Position numbers and translations under genes: made by a program. This document shows positions 1 through 9,255 of a stretch of DNA of 64,000 nucleotides, one piece after another (position 1 is the first letter of the stretch; every line of letters begins with the position of its first letter). The notes under the pieces were generated by a model. The model worked only from the letters and a program-made list of their open reading frames with translations. It did no database searches and was not told where the DNA came from. Source of the stretch: an uncultured Spirochaetales bacterium (GTDB taxonomy: Bacteria > Spirochaetota > Spirochaetia > Sphaerochaetales > Sphaerochaetaceae); the NCBI GenBank assembly GCA_934271365.1, contig CAKQRI010000002.1:62001-126000 (forward strand), read 5' to 3'.

Positions 1-1374
1 AAGATTACAGTAAGGGCAAAGTTCAATACATCTGACCCAAAGAAGCTGATAATAGAAGAGCTCCCATTTGAGGTTACAAGCTCTGCTCTAATTGAGTCTA
101 TAGAGAAGGCTAATAAGAATGGGCAGCTCAAGATAGCATCTATCAATGATTATACATCACAGAAGGCAAATATCGAGATCAACTGGCAGCGTGGCACATA
201 CACAGAAGATATGATTGATGTCCTCTATGCGACAACTGACTGCCAGAAGAAGATAAGCGTGAATCCTTTAGTGATTGTAGATAATCTTCCTAAATCCGTT
301 GGAATCACAGAAATGATCAGCTTCCATGCAGATCACCTGGTAGAGGTTCTCAGGAAAGAGCTTAATGTAGAGCTTGGGCATTTATATGACAAGCTAAGGG
401 CAAGGAAGATGGAGAGAATCTTCATTGAGGAGAGGATTTACAAGAAAATAGAGAATAAGACAACTCAGGAAGCTGTGGATAAAGCTGTAAGGCAGGGTTT
501 CCTTCCTTTTATGGCAGAGCTTGATAATATATCCCTGACAGATGATGATCTTGAATTCCTTCTGAAGATACCAATCCGCAGGATATCCTTATTTGATATT
601 GATAAGAATAAGAAGGATATCTCAGATATTGAAGCTGGCATTGATAGTTGTAAGTACAAGCTTGATCATATTATTGATTATGCTACAGATTATCTTACAG
701 AGCTTGAAGGACTTGTCGATAAAGATGAGTGCAAGCGAAAGACTAAGATTACATCTATTGAGGCTGTTACAGCTAAGGATGTTGCTGTCAGGAATATGGA
801 TTTGAGATATGATCCAGAGACTGGATATATGGGAACAGCAATAAAGACAGGAGAACCTCTGCTGAAGGTATCTACATTCGATAAGGTCTTCTATATGAAG
901 AACAATGGCGAATACAGGGTCGTCAATGCTGCAGATAAGATATTTATCGGAAAGGAAGGCATTTTCTATATCAACTATGGAGAGAAGGATATTATTTCAA
1001 AGGAGATCTTCACTATCATCTATCGGGATAAGATAAATGATAAGAAGGTCTATATGATCAAGCGCTTCCAGATCTCTGCATTCTCTGCTGATAAGTCATA
1101 TTATGCTGTTACTGGAGATAAGGTTAAGATAATGAAGATGTCGCTTTATCCATACGCGAGGATCTTCGTGAAATATAAGACGGGTCTTGGCTATAAGATA
1201 CTTGAAGAGGAGTTCAAGTTCGCTGATTTCAGGATTACGAAGACACCATCTGGCAGAGGCAATCAGCTTGTGACTAAGGAACTTGCAAGTCTTTCAATCA
1301 GACAGACAAAGGATACCAAGACAAGTGCAGAGTCAGCACCGACTCTGTTCGATGGAGTTAATGATGCTAAGTAA
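1..1374 (+). CDS. parC: DNA topoisomerase IV (or gyrase) subunit A, 3' part
   Basis: Type IIA topoisomerase subunit A, which with its ATPase partner passes one DNA duplex through another to decatenate or relax DNA. The frame is open from base 1, so the 5' end, including the active-site tyrosine region, lies outside the window. What remains is the end of the breakage-reunion domain (the segment EELPFEVT through the coiled dimerisation helices LYDKLRARKMERIFIEER) and a C-terminal domain with beta-rich strands (KVFYMKNNGEYRVV). The divergent C-terminal domain resembles ParC of spirochaetes and Bacteroidetes more than the classic GyrA pinwheel; no GyrA-box is visible. The stop codon overlaps the start of the pseudouridine synthase. 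ParC versus GyrA is an inference from the visible half only. Confidence 0.8.
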   Translation, partial: KITVRAKFNTSDPKKLIIEELPFEVTSSALIESIEKANKNGQLKIASINDYTSQKANIEINWQRGTYTEDMIDVLYATTDCQKKISVNPLVIVDNLPKSVGITEMISFHADHLVEVLRKELNVELGHLYDKLRARKMERIFIEERIYKKIENKTTQEAVDKAVRQGFLPFMAELDNISLTDDDLEFLLKIPIRRISLFDIDKNKKDISDIEAGIDSCKYKLDHIIDYATDYLTELEGLVDKDECKRKTKITSIEAVTAKDVAVRNMDLRYDPETGYMGTAIKTGEPLLKVSTFDKVFYMKNNGEYRVVNAADKIFIGKEGIFYINYGEKDIISKEIFTIIYRDKINDKKVYMIKRFQISAFSADKSYYAVTGDKVKIMKMSLYPYARIFVKYKTGLGYKILEEEFKFADFRITKTPSGRGNQLVTKELASLSIRQTKDTKTSAESAPTLFDGVNDAK

Positions 1375-2056
1375 AGACAGGATCCTTTATGAGGATAATC
1401 ATCTGATTGTCATAAACAAAAGAGTAGGAGAGCTTGTGCAGGGCGACAGCACCGGCGATAGGACTCTTGCAGATGATGTCAAGGAATATCTTAAAGTCAC
1501 ATATAATAAGCCTGGCAATGTCTATTTAGGAATCCCTCATAGGCTGGATCGCCCTACATCTGGGATTGTAATCTATGCAAAGACAGAGAAGGCGCTTATC
1601 AGGCTGAATGAGATGTTCAAGGGAAGCGGTGTCAAGAAGACTTACTGGGCTATTGTTGACAGAAAACCAGATAAGGAAGAGGCAAGGCTTGTTCACTATA
1701 TTGTCAGGAATACTGAGAATAATAAGAGCATTGCATACTCTATTGAGAAGAAGGGAAGCAAGGTCGCAAAGCTTGATTACCGCCTATTAGCGTCAGGTGA
1801 TAATTATCATCTTCTTGAAATTGATCTGCATACCGGACGTCATCATCAGATCCGGGCACAGCTTGCAGCTATAGGCCTTCATATAAAAGGGGATCTTAAA
1901 TATGGAGCTGCCCGTTCTAATCCTGATGGCGGAATATGTCTCCATGCTAGGAAGGTTGTATTTACGCATCCAGTGAAAAAAGAGGAGGTAACTATAATCG
2001 CTCCTCCTCCTAAAGATGCTCTATGGAGCTATTTCCTAGATGAAATAGGATGCTAA
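1364..2056 (+). CDS. RluA-family RNA pseudouridine synthase
   Basis: Isomerises specific uridines in rRNA or tRNA to pseudouridine. The diagnostic catalytic motif HRLDRPTSGIVIYAKT is present, with the Asp of HRLD as the expected nucleophile, followed by ALIRLNEMFK and a C-terminal HTGRHHQIRAQLA segment, all typical of the RluA/RluC/RluD group. No N-terminal S4 domain is seen, and the protein (230 residues) is about the size of the short single-domain members. An upstream in-frame ATG at 1283 exists, but GGAG at 1354-1357 sits 6 nt before ATG 1364 (3 nt before ATG 1361), so I chose 1364. The start overlaps the parC stop, indicating translational coupling. The target uridine cannot be told from sequence. 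Confidence 0.88.
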   Translation: MLSKDRILYEDNHLIVINKRVGELVQGDSTGDRTLADDVKEYLKVTYNKPGNVYLGIPHRLDRPTSGIVIYAKTEKALIRLNEMFKGSGVKKTYWAIVDRKPDKEEARLVHYIVRNTENNKSIAYSIEKKGSKVAKLDYRLLASGDNYHLLEIDLHTGRHHQIRAQLAAIGLHIKGDLKYGAARSNPDGGICLHARKVVFTHPVKKEEVTIIAPPPKDALWSYFLDEIGC

Positions 2057-2060
2057 GCTT

Positions 2061-2089
2061 ATAAGATGGCTATTATCTGGCCATCTTAT
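2061..2089. terminator. Inverted repeat between convergent genes
   Basis: A perfect 10-bp stem (ATAAGATGGC at 2061-2070, complement at 2080-2089, 9-nt loop) lies between the convergent pseudouridine synthase and alcohol dehydrogenase genes and includes the end of the latter. It could terminate both transcripts, but neither side has a clean U-run, so this is tentative. Confidence 0.4.
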
Positions 2090-3254
2090 ATATTGCTTTC
2101 ATATCTTCCTTATTAAGGGCTTTTATGCTTCCAACTGTTCTTGTCCCTGAAAAGGAGCATTTCTCAGCAAGCTCAGCAATCTCTTCTTCTGATGGGCTGA
2201 TTCCAAGCTCTTTCATGGATATTGGCATATTTATTGAATGGAAATACTCTTCCATATGCTCAATTGCTGCAATAGCATCCGCTCTGTCATTTCCTGTTGG
2301 TTCAATGCTGAATACCTTGGAGCCTAGTGTGATGAATCTCTCATAGTCTGCATCCATTACATAACGTGCCCAGCTTCCCCATATTGCAGAAAGCCCTGCA
2401 CCATGTGCAACATCAAACATCCCAGATAGTTCATGTTCCATCTGATGGCATGCCCAGTCTCCTCTGATATCGTTTCCTGTGTTCATAAGGCCATTATGTG
2501 AAAGTGATCCAGCCCACATCAGAGATGCACGTGCTGTATAATCATCAGGACTCTTCAGTGCTTTCAGTCCATTTTCCATGACGTTTCTTATAAGTGCTGC
2601 AGATAGATCATCTGTAATAGGCAGCGTATATCCCTGATGGAAGAATCTTTCAAGCGTATGCATCATTATATCTGCTGTTCCAGAGCCTGTCTGATATGGA
2701 GATACACTATATGTCAGCTCCGGATTCAGCAGTGAGAATATAGGTCTTGAATAATCAGAATTGCATCCTCTCTTGAGATTTCCATCCTCATTGGTTATCA
2801 CAGAGCTATCACTCATCTCTGATCCAGTTGCCGATAGTGTCAGTATTGTCGCAACTGGCATACAGCCATTAGGTACTCTCTTCTTAGTGTAGAAATCCCA
2901 TACATCTCCGCTATTGAAGACTCCGTATCCGATTGCCTTTGCACTGTCAATCACAGATCCTCCACCTACTGCAAGCACAGCTTCTAGACTGTTCTCTTTG
3001 CATAGTCTTATGCCTTCTCTTACTAAGGAAAGCCTTGGATTCGGAACGACTCCACCAAGCTCTATGAATTCAATGCTATTCTCTTTCAGTTTGCTCTCCA
3101 CTCTTTCCAGAAGCCCGCTTCTCTTTACAGAGCCGCTTCCGAAGTGCAGTAATATATGTGTAAGGCCTCTTTCTTTCAGCAGCCTTCCAGCTTCAAGCTC
3201 CGCTCCTTTTCCGAAATAAACATGTGTTGGTGTGAAATACTCCGTCAATGCCAT
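2073..3254 (-). CDS. Iron-containing alcohol dehydrogenase (BDH/YqhD-like)
   Basis: NAD(P)H-dependent interconversion of aldehydes or ketones and alcohols; in a fermenter it probably reoxidises reduced nicotinamide. At 393 residues it has the usual length. Seen: the nucleotide-binding motif GGGSVIDSAKAIGYG around residue 97 and the metal-binding region MEHELSGMFDVAHGAGLSAIWGSW with two His spaced as in group III iron ADHs. N-terminal ...YFTPTHVYFGKGAE is typical of butanol dehydrogenase/YqhD homologues. GGAGG lies 7 nt before the ATG, and the ATG overlaps the stop of the upstream receiver-PPDK gene (TAATG), so the two are co-translated. The substrate is unknown; YqhD-type enzymes are usually NADPH-specific, but I cannot assign the cofactor from sequence alone. 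Confidence 0.9.
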   Translation of the reverse strand: MALTEYFTPTHVYFGKGAELEAGRLLKERGLTHILLHFGSGSVKRSGLLERVESKLKENSIEFIELGGVVPNPRLSLVREGIRLCKENSLEAVLAVGGGSVIDSAKAIGYGVFNSGDVWDFYTKKRVPNGCMPVATILTLSATGSEMSDSSVITNEDGNLKRGCNSDYSRPIFSLLNPELTYSVSPYQTGSGTADIMMHTLERFFHQGYTLPITDDLSAALIRNVMENGLKALKSPDDYTARASLMWAGSLSHNGLMNTGNDIRGDWACHQMEHELSGMFDVAHGAGLSAIWGSWARYVMDADYERFITLGSKVFSIEPTGNDRADAIAAIEHMEEYFHSINMPISMKELGISPSEEEIAELAEKCSFSGTRTVGSIKALNKEDMKAIYKMAR

Positions 3255-6175
3255 TATCTGTCCTCCATGATAACTGCCTTGCCAGTAAGGCCATTTGCTT
3301 TTATGATTAGGTTCTTTTCTGCTCTGACATGCAGAAAATGCTTAGTCTCTTCTATTTTATCCAGCTTCGCTATCTTTTCATATGAGAAAATGCCGTCTGA
3401 GTATGTCGGGTTTATTGTGAGATACAGACAGCCGAGGCTTGTCATATTCTGGAAGAAATGAGTGCCTTCACTTGGTTCTGCCTGAAGTTCTTCAAGCCCT
3501 GTTTCAACAATTACATGTGCTTTTGAAATCTGTGACCAGGTACATGGAATACCTAGCCATGGGTCTGATGAGCCAAGACGGCCTGCAGCAATCAGGACAT
3601 AGAGGTTCTCTTCCTTTCTATTCAGGGCATCAAGCTCTTCTGCCATCTCTCTCATTTCAGAGGCTCTGAATGCTTCAGGCTTTATAGTGATAATGTCCCT
3701 GATCTCTTCTGCATATCCATTCCCCATTACCTTATTAGAGTAGATCAGCGCCCTCTCTTTATCTTTTTCTGTGATTGCTACATCTGCAAACTGAGCTGAA
3801 CCTGATATTGGTCTGATCTGCAGGATTGAGAAGTCGGGCTTCTTCTCAAGGCTTCTTTCGATATTGACTGCAAACTCGATTTCAACAGGCTCGTTCATAG
3901 CTTCGGATCCGAGTTTGAGAACATCATCTACAATCGGAGCCAGGGGTAGCATGTCATATTTCAGGATGCCGTTGAATGTAAGGATCCTCAATCCTTCCCC
4001 TCTGACTGATTCACTCATCATTCCTGTGCTCTGATCCAGTGTTGATGCTATTCCTTTCATCGACTTTGGAAAGCTGTCTGCCCATTCAAGAGGCAGTGAA
4101 ACCAGATTGTCTGAATCAGACAGAGGGCAGAATGGCTTTGACATGTCAAGGGCATAGAACAGTCTCTGCTCAGAGCCTTCGCCAGATAGATTATTGCATG
4201 GCTTATGCGGTTTTGCTGGGCAGAATCTGAATGCAGTGCCTTCGTCGACGATCATTTTCCCGAATCCGAAAGACAGCATTCCTACGCCATCTTCAGCTTT
4301 CATCCCATCTGTAGGATAGTAGTTCAGGCTTCTTGCAACTCCGGATATGTTAGGAAACCACATGTTCCCATGTGCGCTTCCTGTCACCTGCTGTATGATC
4401 ACTGCCATCTTCTCTTCCTCGAGAGAATGTCCTGTTCTTTTCAGATATTCCTTAGCACATTCAAAATAAGTGCTTGCCCAGACAGTCTTAACAGCATCGG
4501 AGAGCTCCTTCAGCCTTTCTTCCTCATTTCCATTGTTAGGGATCATAGATGTCTGATATACACCAGCAAAAGGCTGGAAATGGCTGTCCTCTAAAAGCGA
4601 AGAGGATCTGACTGAAATAGGTACCTTTATTATCCTGAGAATATATTCAAGGTCATTCTCAAGCTCTGCCGGAAGCTTTGATGAGAGGAAGATCTTCAGG
4701 ATTTCACTATCATCAAGATCTGTGAATTCAAGATTCTCAAGGTGATTGAGCAGCAGGAATTTATCAAAAAGCTCAGTTGTTATCACGACAGTTCTTGGAA
4801 TAGATAGGTATACTTCCTTATACTTATCATGGATTCTGTTGGCTTTCATCTCCATTGCAATGAAAGCCAGCCCTCTTCCTTTTCCTCCAAGGCTTCCTTT
4901 TCCGATTCTAGAGAAGAACAGCGTCTCATCATAGTTGTCTGGGCTGAATTCAGCTATAGTGCCTCTTGTCCTTTCTGCTCTGTATGCCTTTATCGTGTCA
5001 TACAAGAGTACTCTGACCTCTTCTGCAGAAGAGAAGCTTGATAGCTTAATAGGCTTTATTCTTGCAGCAAGGGTATATAGAGACTGGCTTCTGAGCCATC
5101 TTGAGAAGTCATTTCTCTGACAGTGGTAGATAAATGAATCAATAGGAAGAGATAGCAGTCCTTCCTGGAGCTCCTTCATGGTTCTTGCTTTTTTTACAGT
5201 AGCGCCTGTCTTTGGATCTTTGAACAGAAATGGTCCGAAGTTATATTCCCTGAGAAAATGGCTTTCAAGCTCTAAAAGCATCGTGTCTGATTCCTTCCAT
5301 ATGAAATCAGCTCCTAATGCCCTTGCATTTATCTCATGTTTCCTATCTGTAGACTGAATAAGGATAGGGCATTCTGCATTGTCAAGGTGTATTCTTTCTG
5401 CAAATCTGAGTCCTGAGCCTTCATTTCCCCAAGGAGATGGATATGATACATCTGTTATTATCCCGAGTATGTTGCTTTTGTAGTTGTTATAAAGCTCCAT
5501 CGCCTCATCATAGTTCTTTGCAAGGACAATCTTTGGCCTGCCACGCATTCTGAGTGTTTTTCCCCATTCATTGAGGCCCTCTAGAATTGAAGCCCTTGTC
5601 TGATGGATCAGCTCTGTATACATCTGAGGCAGGAATGTTGAGATGAATCTTATTGAGTCTTCAACGAATATTATCACCTGTACATCAGCTTCATCTGTGT
5701 CGTGGTTGATATTCATCCTGTCTTCGACAAGCTTTACCATCGCCATGAAGAGATTCGGATTGCCCTGCCAGTAGAATAAGTAATCAATATATGGGCAGTT
5801 CTCTCCTTTCAGCTCCCGCACTTTTCTATGGTCAGGAGAGGGAGAGAGTGCAACGACAGGCATTTCCGGAGAGAGGTCCTTTACTGCTTTTGCGAGTCCT
5901 TCAACTCTGTCTGAGCCAAGATCAAGCATTGTTATTACAAGATCGAACTTCAGACGCTGCAGCAGGATAAGTGCTTGCTCTTCATTGTTGGTGTGGGTTA
6001 TCTTAGGAGGATTTGAAAGTCCGAGTGCCGTATATTCTTTATACAGCTCTTCTTCGACTCTTCCATCTTCTTCAAGCATGAATCTGTCATAATCAGAGCA
6101 GATCAGAAGCACATTGTATACATGTTTCTGCATCAGGTTTGCAAAGGGAAGCCAGGTTGAATCGAGAAGATACAT
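3254..6175 (-). CDS. Two receiver-like domains fused to PEP-synthase/PPDK-type ATP-grasp domain
   Basis: A 973-residue protein. Residues ~18-135 (VYNVLLICSDYDR... LVITMLDLGSD) and ~163-310 (VQVIIFVEDSIRF... GIITDVSYP) look like response-regulator receiver folds; Asp242 in ITDVSYP is a candidate phospho-acceptor, and the first domain is more degenerate. From ~420 the chain matches the PEP/pyruvate-binding (PPDK_N) ATP-grasp domain: GKGSLGGKGRGLAF at ~425 and SVRSSSLLEDS at ~521. I see no PEP-utiliser swivelling domain with the catalytic TSH histidine and no TIM-barrel, so it cannot be a normal PEP synthase; a regulatory or novel phosphotransfer role is inferred. AGGAG 6 nt before ATG 6175 fixes the start (an upstream in-frame codon at 6241 lacks support). 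It overlaps neither neighbour by more than a stop codon and belongs to the 6366-2073 operon. Confidence 0.82.
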   Translation of the reverse strand: MYLLDSTWLPFANLMQKHVYNVLLICSDYDRFMLEEDGRVEEELYKEYTALGLSNPPKITHTNNEEQALILLQRLKFDLVITMLDLGSDRVEGLAKAVKDLSPEMPVVALSPSPDHRKVRELKGENCPYIDYLFYWQGNPNLFMAMVKLVEDRMNINHDTDEADVQVIIFVEDSIRFISTFLPQMYTELIHQTRASILEGLNEWGKTLRMRGRPKIVLAKNYDEAMELYNNYKSNILGIITDVSYPSPWGNEGSGLRFAERIHLDNAECPILIQSTDRKHEINARALGADFIWKESDTMLLELESHFLREYNFGPFLFKDPKTGATVKKARTMKELQEGLLSLPIDSFIYHCQRNDFSRWLRSQSLYTLAARIKPIKLSSFSSAEEVRVLLYDTIKAYRAERTRGTIAEFSPDNYDETLFFSRIGKGSLGGKGRGLAFIAMEMKANRIHDKYKEVYLSIPRTVVITTELFDKFLLLNHLENLEFTDLDDSEILKIFLSSKLPAELENDLEYILRIIKVPISVRSSSLLEDSHFQPFAGVYQTSMIPNNGNEEERLKELSDAVKTVWASTYFECAKEYLKRTGHSLEEEKMAVIIQQVTGSAHGNMWFPNISGVARSLNYYPTDGMKAEDGVGMLSFGFGKMIVDEGTAFRFCPAKPHKPCNNLSGEGSEQRLFYALDMSKPFCPLSDSDNLVSLPLEWADSFPKSMKGIASTLDQSTGMMSESVRGEGLRILTFNGILKYDMLPLAPIVDDVLKLGSEAMNEPVEIEFAVNIERSLEKKPDFSILQIRPISGSAQFADVAITEKDKERALIYSNKVMGNGYAEEIRDIITIKPEAFRASEMREMAEELDALNRKEENLYVLIAAGRLGSSDPWLGIPCTWSQISKAHVIVETGLEELQAEPSEGTHFFQNMTSLGCLYLTINPTYSDGIFSYEKIAKLDKIEETKHFLHVRAEKNLIIKANGLTGKAVIMEDR

Positions 6176-6177
6176 AG

Positions 6178-6366
6178 CTAACTCCTGATTCTTATGATAG
6201 CAAGGATGATGGTTCCTGTTCCACTGATCAGTGCAATCCATCCAAGTGCTGTGAACACAGCATCAGGAAGCGGAATCAATATGATAAGAGAGAATAATAT
6301 TAATAGTGAAAATGCAAAAATCGCTGTCACTGATTTATTTAATATTGATAGAGCTTTTTCTTTCAT
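6178..6366 (-). CDS. Small two-helix membrane protein
   Basis: A 62-residue protein with two hydrophobic segments (about residues 14-33 and 38-55), an N-terminal basic patch MKEKALSILNKS and a short basic tail IIRIRS. No family recognised. It is the first gene of the operon that continues with the receiver-PPDK fusion (its stop is 2 nt from that gene's ATG) and the alcohol dehydrogenase. A TTG 36 nt upstream is an alternative start, but that TTG is part of the -35 hexamer of a consensus promoter whose -10 ends 7 nt before ATG 6366, so the ATG is preferred and the message is probably leaderless. Confidence 0.6.
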   Translation of the reverse strand: MKEKALSILNKSVTAIFAFSLLILFSLIILIPLPDAVFTALGWIALISGTGTIILAIIRIRS

Positions 6367-6373
6367 AGTATCG

Positions 6374-6402
6374 ATTATATGCCGATAAAAAGCGGTTATC
6401 AA
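6374..6402 (-). promoter_or_regulatory. Consensus promoter placed for a leaderless mRNA
   Basis: On the minus strand: TTGATA (6402-6397), 17-bp spacer, TATAAT (6379-6374), then 7 nt to the ATG at 6366. Transcription would start at or within a base or two of the A of ATG. There is no Shine-Dalgarno. Confidence 0.75.
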
Positions 6403-6528
6403 TAAAACTGAAATCTATAAATTTTCAATTTCAGTTTTTTAAGTATAAGGTAATTTAGTTTTGTAAAGTTAATGGAAAAATAATTAATGCGAGTTCTTTT
6501 TTATGTAAAGAATATGTAAAGAAAATAT

Positions 6529-6557
6529 TTGACGGCTTTGGAAAGTGGTAATAACCT
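6529..6557 (+). promoter_or_regulatory. Probable gdhA promoter
   Basis: TTGACG (6529-6534), 17-bp spacer, TAACCT (6552-6557), leaving a leader of roughly 18 nt that contains AAAGGAG before the gdhA ATG. The -35 is strong and the -10 weak, suggesting activation or modest basal strength. It diverges from the consensus promoter at 6374-6402. Confidence 0.5.
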
Positions 6558-6580
6558 GTAAATGAAAAAAGGAGTTTATC

Positions 6581-7918
6581 ATGTACGATCTTGATACATT
6601 TATGGCTGAGCTGGAAAAGAAGAATCCGGCAGAGCCAGAGTTCATCCAGGCAGCGAGGGAAGTAGTTGCATCTGTTATTGATGTTGTAAACGAGAACCCA
6701 GTTTATCTTAAGAATAAGATTCTTGAGAGAATAACAGAACCAGATAGAGTTATTTCATTTAAAGTCGAATGGGAAGATGATGAGGGGAATATCCAGGTCA
6801 ACCGTGGCTATAGAGTACAGTTCAACAATGCAATCGGACCATATAAGGGAGGTCTTAGATTCCATGCTTCTGTTACTCAGGGTACACTTAAGTTCCTCGG
6901 CTTTGAGCAGACATTCAAGAATTCACTGACAACTCTTCCTATGGGAGGTGGTAAGGGTGGCAGTGATTTCTCACCAAAAGGCAAGAGCGATGCTGAGATC
7001 CTGCGCTTCTGCAGATCTTTCATGACAGAGCTTCAGAAGTATATAGGACCAGATACTGATGTACCTGCAGGTGATATCGGAGTAGGCGCAAGAGAGATAG
7101 GATTCCTCTATGGTCAGTACAAGAGGATAAGAGGTGAGAATACTGGTGTTCTTACAGGTAAAGGCCTCAACTTCGGAGGATCTAAGGTAAGACCAGAGGC
7201 AACAGGCTATGGTACGATGTACTTTGCAAAGGACATGCTTGAGGCAGCTGGAGATGATATCAAGGGAAAGACAATAGCTATCTCAGGTTTCGGAAATGTT
7301 GCTTGGGGAGCAGCTGTTAAGGCATCTCAGCTTGGAGCTAAGGTAGTTACAATCTCAGGTCCTGATGGTTATATTTACGATGAGGAAGGAATCAATACTC
7401 AGGAAAAGTGGGATTACATGCTTCAGCTCAGAGCTTCAAACAACGATGTAGTTAAGCCATATGCCGATAAATTCAATGCTAAATTCATTCCAGGAAAGAA
7501 GCCTTGGGAGGCAAAGGTTGATATGGCATTCCCATGTGCTATCCAGAATGAGCTCAATGGTGATGATGCAAGGATGCTTATCGCTAATGGTGTTAAGTAT
7601 GTTGTTGAAACATCTAATATGGGATGCACAATGGAAGCTGTAGAGGTTCTCCAGAAAGCAAGAGTTGGTTTTGCACCTGGAAAGGCTGCTAATGCTGGCG
7701 GTGTTGCTGTATCTGGCTTGGAAATGACTCAGAATGCGTGCCATCTGCCTTGGACAGCAAAGGAAGTAGACGAAAAGCTGCAGACAATCATGTCTTCTAT
7801 CCATTCTGCATGTATTAAGGAAGGAAAGGAAGCTGATGGTTATATTAACTATGTTAAGGGTGCTAATATCGCAGGCTTCAAGAAAGTCGCAGATGCAATG
7901 TGCCAGCTAGGCTATTGA
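6581..7918 (+). CDS. gdhA: Glutamate dehydrogenase, NADP-type
   Basis: Hexameric cytosolic enzyme that makes glutamate from 2-oxoglutarate and ammonium (or the reverse). 445 residues, the standard length for the GdhA subfamily I. Seen: GPYKGGLRFH (Lys89) and PMGGGKGGSDF (Lys125, catalytic position), DTDVPAGDIGVG, then the Rossmann motif ISGFGNVAWGAA, and C-terminal NAGGVAVSGLEM. Overall architecture agrees with NADP(H)-dependent biosynthetic GDHs of gut anaerobes. AAGGAG sits 7 nt before the ATG. It is monocistronic: own promoter upstream and a strong terminator 20 nt after the stop. Confidence 0.95.
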   Translation: MYDLDTFMAELEKKNPAEPEFIQAAREVVASVIDVVNENPVYLKNKILERITEPDRVISFKVEWEDDEGNIQVNRGYRVQFNNAIGPYKGGLRFHASVTQGTLKFLGFEQTFKNSLTTLPMGGGKGGSDFSPKGKSDAEILRFCRSFMTELQKYIGPDTDVPAGDIGVGAREIGFLYGQYKRIRGENTGVLTGKGLNFGGSKVRPEATGYGTMYFAKDMLEAAGDDIKGKTIAISGFGNVAWGAAVKASQLGAKVVTISGPDGYIYDEEGINTQEKWDYMLQLRASNNDVVKPYADKFNAKFIPGKKPWEAKVDMAFPCAIQNELNGDDARMLIANGVKYVVETSNMGCTMEAVEVLQKARVGFAPGKAANAGGVAVSGLEMTQNACHLPWTAKEVDEKLQTIMSSIHSACIKEGKEADGYINYVKGANIAGFKKVADAMCQLGY

Positions 7919-7937
7919 TTAAGGGCTTATGCATAGA

Positions 7938-7962
7938 GGAGAGCTCCGGCTCTCCTTTTTTT
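7938..7962 (+). terminator. Rho-independent terminator of gdhA
   Basis: GGAGAGC (7938-7944), 4-nt loop, GCTCTCC (7949-7955), then seven T. Confidence 0.92.
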
Positions 7963-8002
7963 ATTGCTTATGCATTTTCTCCTATGATGCTGTTGCTGTA
8001 TT

Positions 8003-9166
8003 ATGATTTATAGTGGACTCGGAAAAAGCTTCTATGCAGTTGTGACAGCAAGATTTGTGAATCGCTTCGGTGATTTTGTACGGTTTCTGCTTGTTCTCTT
8101 TCTCTCAATAAAGCTTGGGCTTTCTGATAAAGCAGTAGGCCTTGTCAGTACCCTGGTTTTTGCATTCACTTTTTCAGGACAGGCTTTATCTGCATTCCTT
8201 TCAGATAGGATTTCACGTTCCTCTCTTCTTCCTCTCTTTCAGTTTCTTATTGCTGTATGCTATCTTCTGGTTCTGCCATTTATGGGGAAGAGCAATATAG
8301 CTGTAATCTCGCTTATCTTATTATCATCTGTCTTCAGAGGGGCTGCTTTTCCTATTACGAATGCGCTTGTATCTGACCTTGTAACCGAAGATAGGCGAGG
8401 AGAGGCTTATTCTCTTCTCTACCTTGTGACTAATATCTGAGTTGCCTCCGGAAGCATAATTGCAGGTCTTTTATTTAAGTCTCTTAATCTTCTATTCATC
8501 ATTTCAGCCATTATGCTTTTATCTGATGCTCTTATCATAAAGCTATTTGTTCCATATATAGAACCTGTAAGGAATATGAGCGAGAAGAATCGAAAGAATG
8601 ATAGCCGATTCTTTTTCTTTATTCTGCTGTTATCATTCATCGGCTTCTTTTATAATTTCATGTATCAGAGCGCTTTTTTTGTTCTGCCACTTGAGATTAA
8701 AATCATATATGGCGATGAGCTTGGACCTTCCTACTATTCATATATTTCAATGATCAATGCCCTCTCTGTCATAATGCTCACATCCTTAATTACAATGCTG
8801 ACATCAAAGAAGCGTCCGATAATGAATATCGTTGCAGCTATGATGTTATATTCATTAGGCCTTTTCCTGTTCTTCTTTTCATATAATATGCCATTCTTTG
8901 CATTCTCTATGATCATATGGACCTCTGGAGAGATATTGATGGCTACTAATATAAATGCATATCTCAATAATAATGTGCCAGATAGAAGCAGGGGATTCTT
9001 CAATTCAGTATATCTCGGCCTGGAATCTCTTGGAGGAGCAGCAGCTCCTGCTGCAGCTGGTCTGGTTCTCTCTTTCAGCGGATATAACCCGGTATGGATA
9101 TTCCTGTCATTGCTATCACTTCTGATTGCCTTTTCTTATTACATGCTTGGAAATCATTATGTGTAA
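8003..9166 (+). pseudogene. MFS transporter with an in-frame TGA
   Basis: A 12-helix-type major facilitator protein read in a single frame from 8003 to 9166 except for one TGA at 8438-8440 (codon 146). Before it: ARFVNRFGDFVRFLLVLF, the loop-2 signature AFLSDRISRS and VTEDRRGEAYSLLYLVTNI; after it VASGSIIAGLLF, which is the conserved N-x-G-x-x-x-G helix-5 region, so the lost residue is most likely Gly (GGA to TGA). TGA is a normal stop elsewhere in the window and no SECIS-like structure is evident, so recoding is unlikely. Both halves remain frame-clean and membrane-like, so the lesion is recent or a sequencing error. An internal ATG at 8513 could only give a half-transporter. Substrate unknown; no Shine-Dalgarno is evident at 8003. 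Confidence 0.75.
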
Positions 9167-9222
9167 AGATCATGTTAATTCTGCTGAATTTTGAAAAAAT
9201 AGGCTGTAATAGGATATTCTTA

Positions 9223-9249
9223 TTGACCGTTGTCAGATGGTAGTATTTT
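9223..9249 (+). promoter_or_regulatory. Possible pyk promoter close to the start codon
   Basis: TTGACC (9223-9228), 15-bp spacer, TATTTT (9244-9249), then 6 nt to the ATG at 9256. The spacer is short, but there is no Shine-Dalgarno, so a leaderless pyk message is possible. Confidence 0.4.
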
Positions 9250-9255
9250 TCATAT

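Noticed and set aside
3254..6241. Start of the receiver-PPDK gene at 6241
   Set aside because: The longer form would overlap the upstream small gene by 64 nt and has no ribosome site; AGGAG precedes 6175.
8438..8440. TGA recoded as Gly, Trp or selenocysteine in the MFS gene
   Set aside because: TGA ends many clear genes here (gdhA, pyk, ABC ATPase), Trp is TGG throughout, and no SECIS-like hairpin follows.
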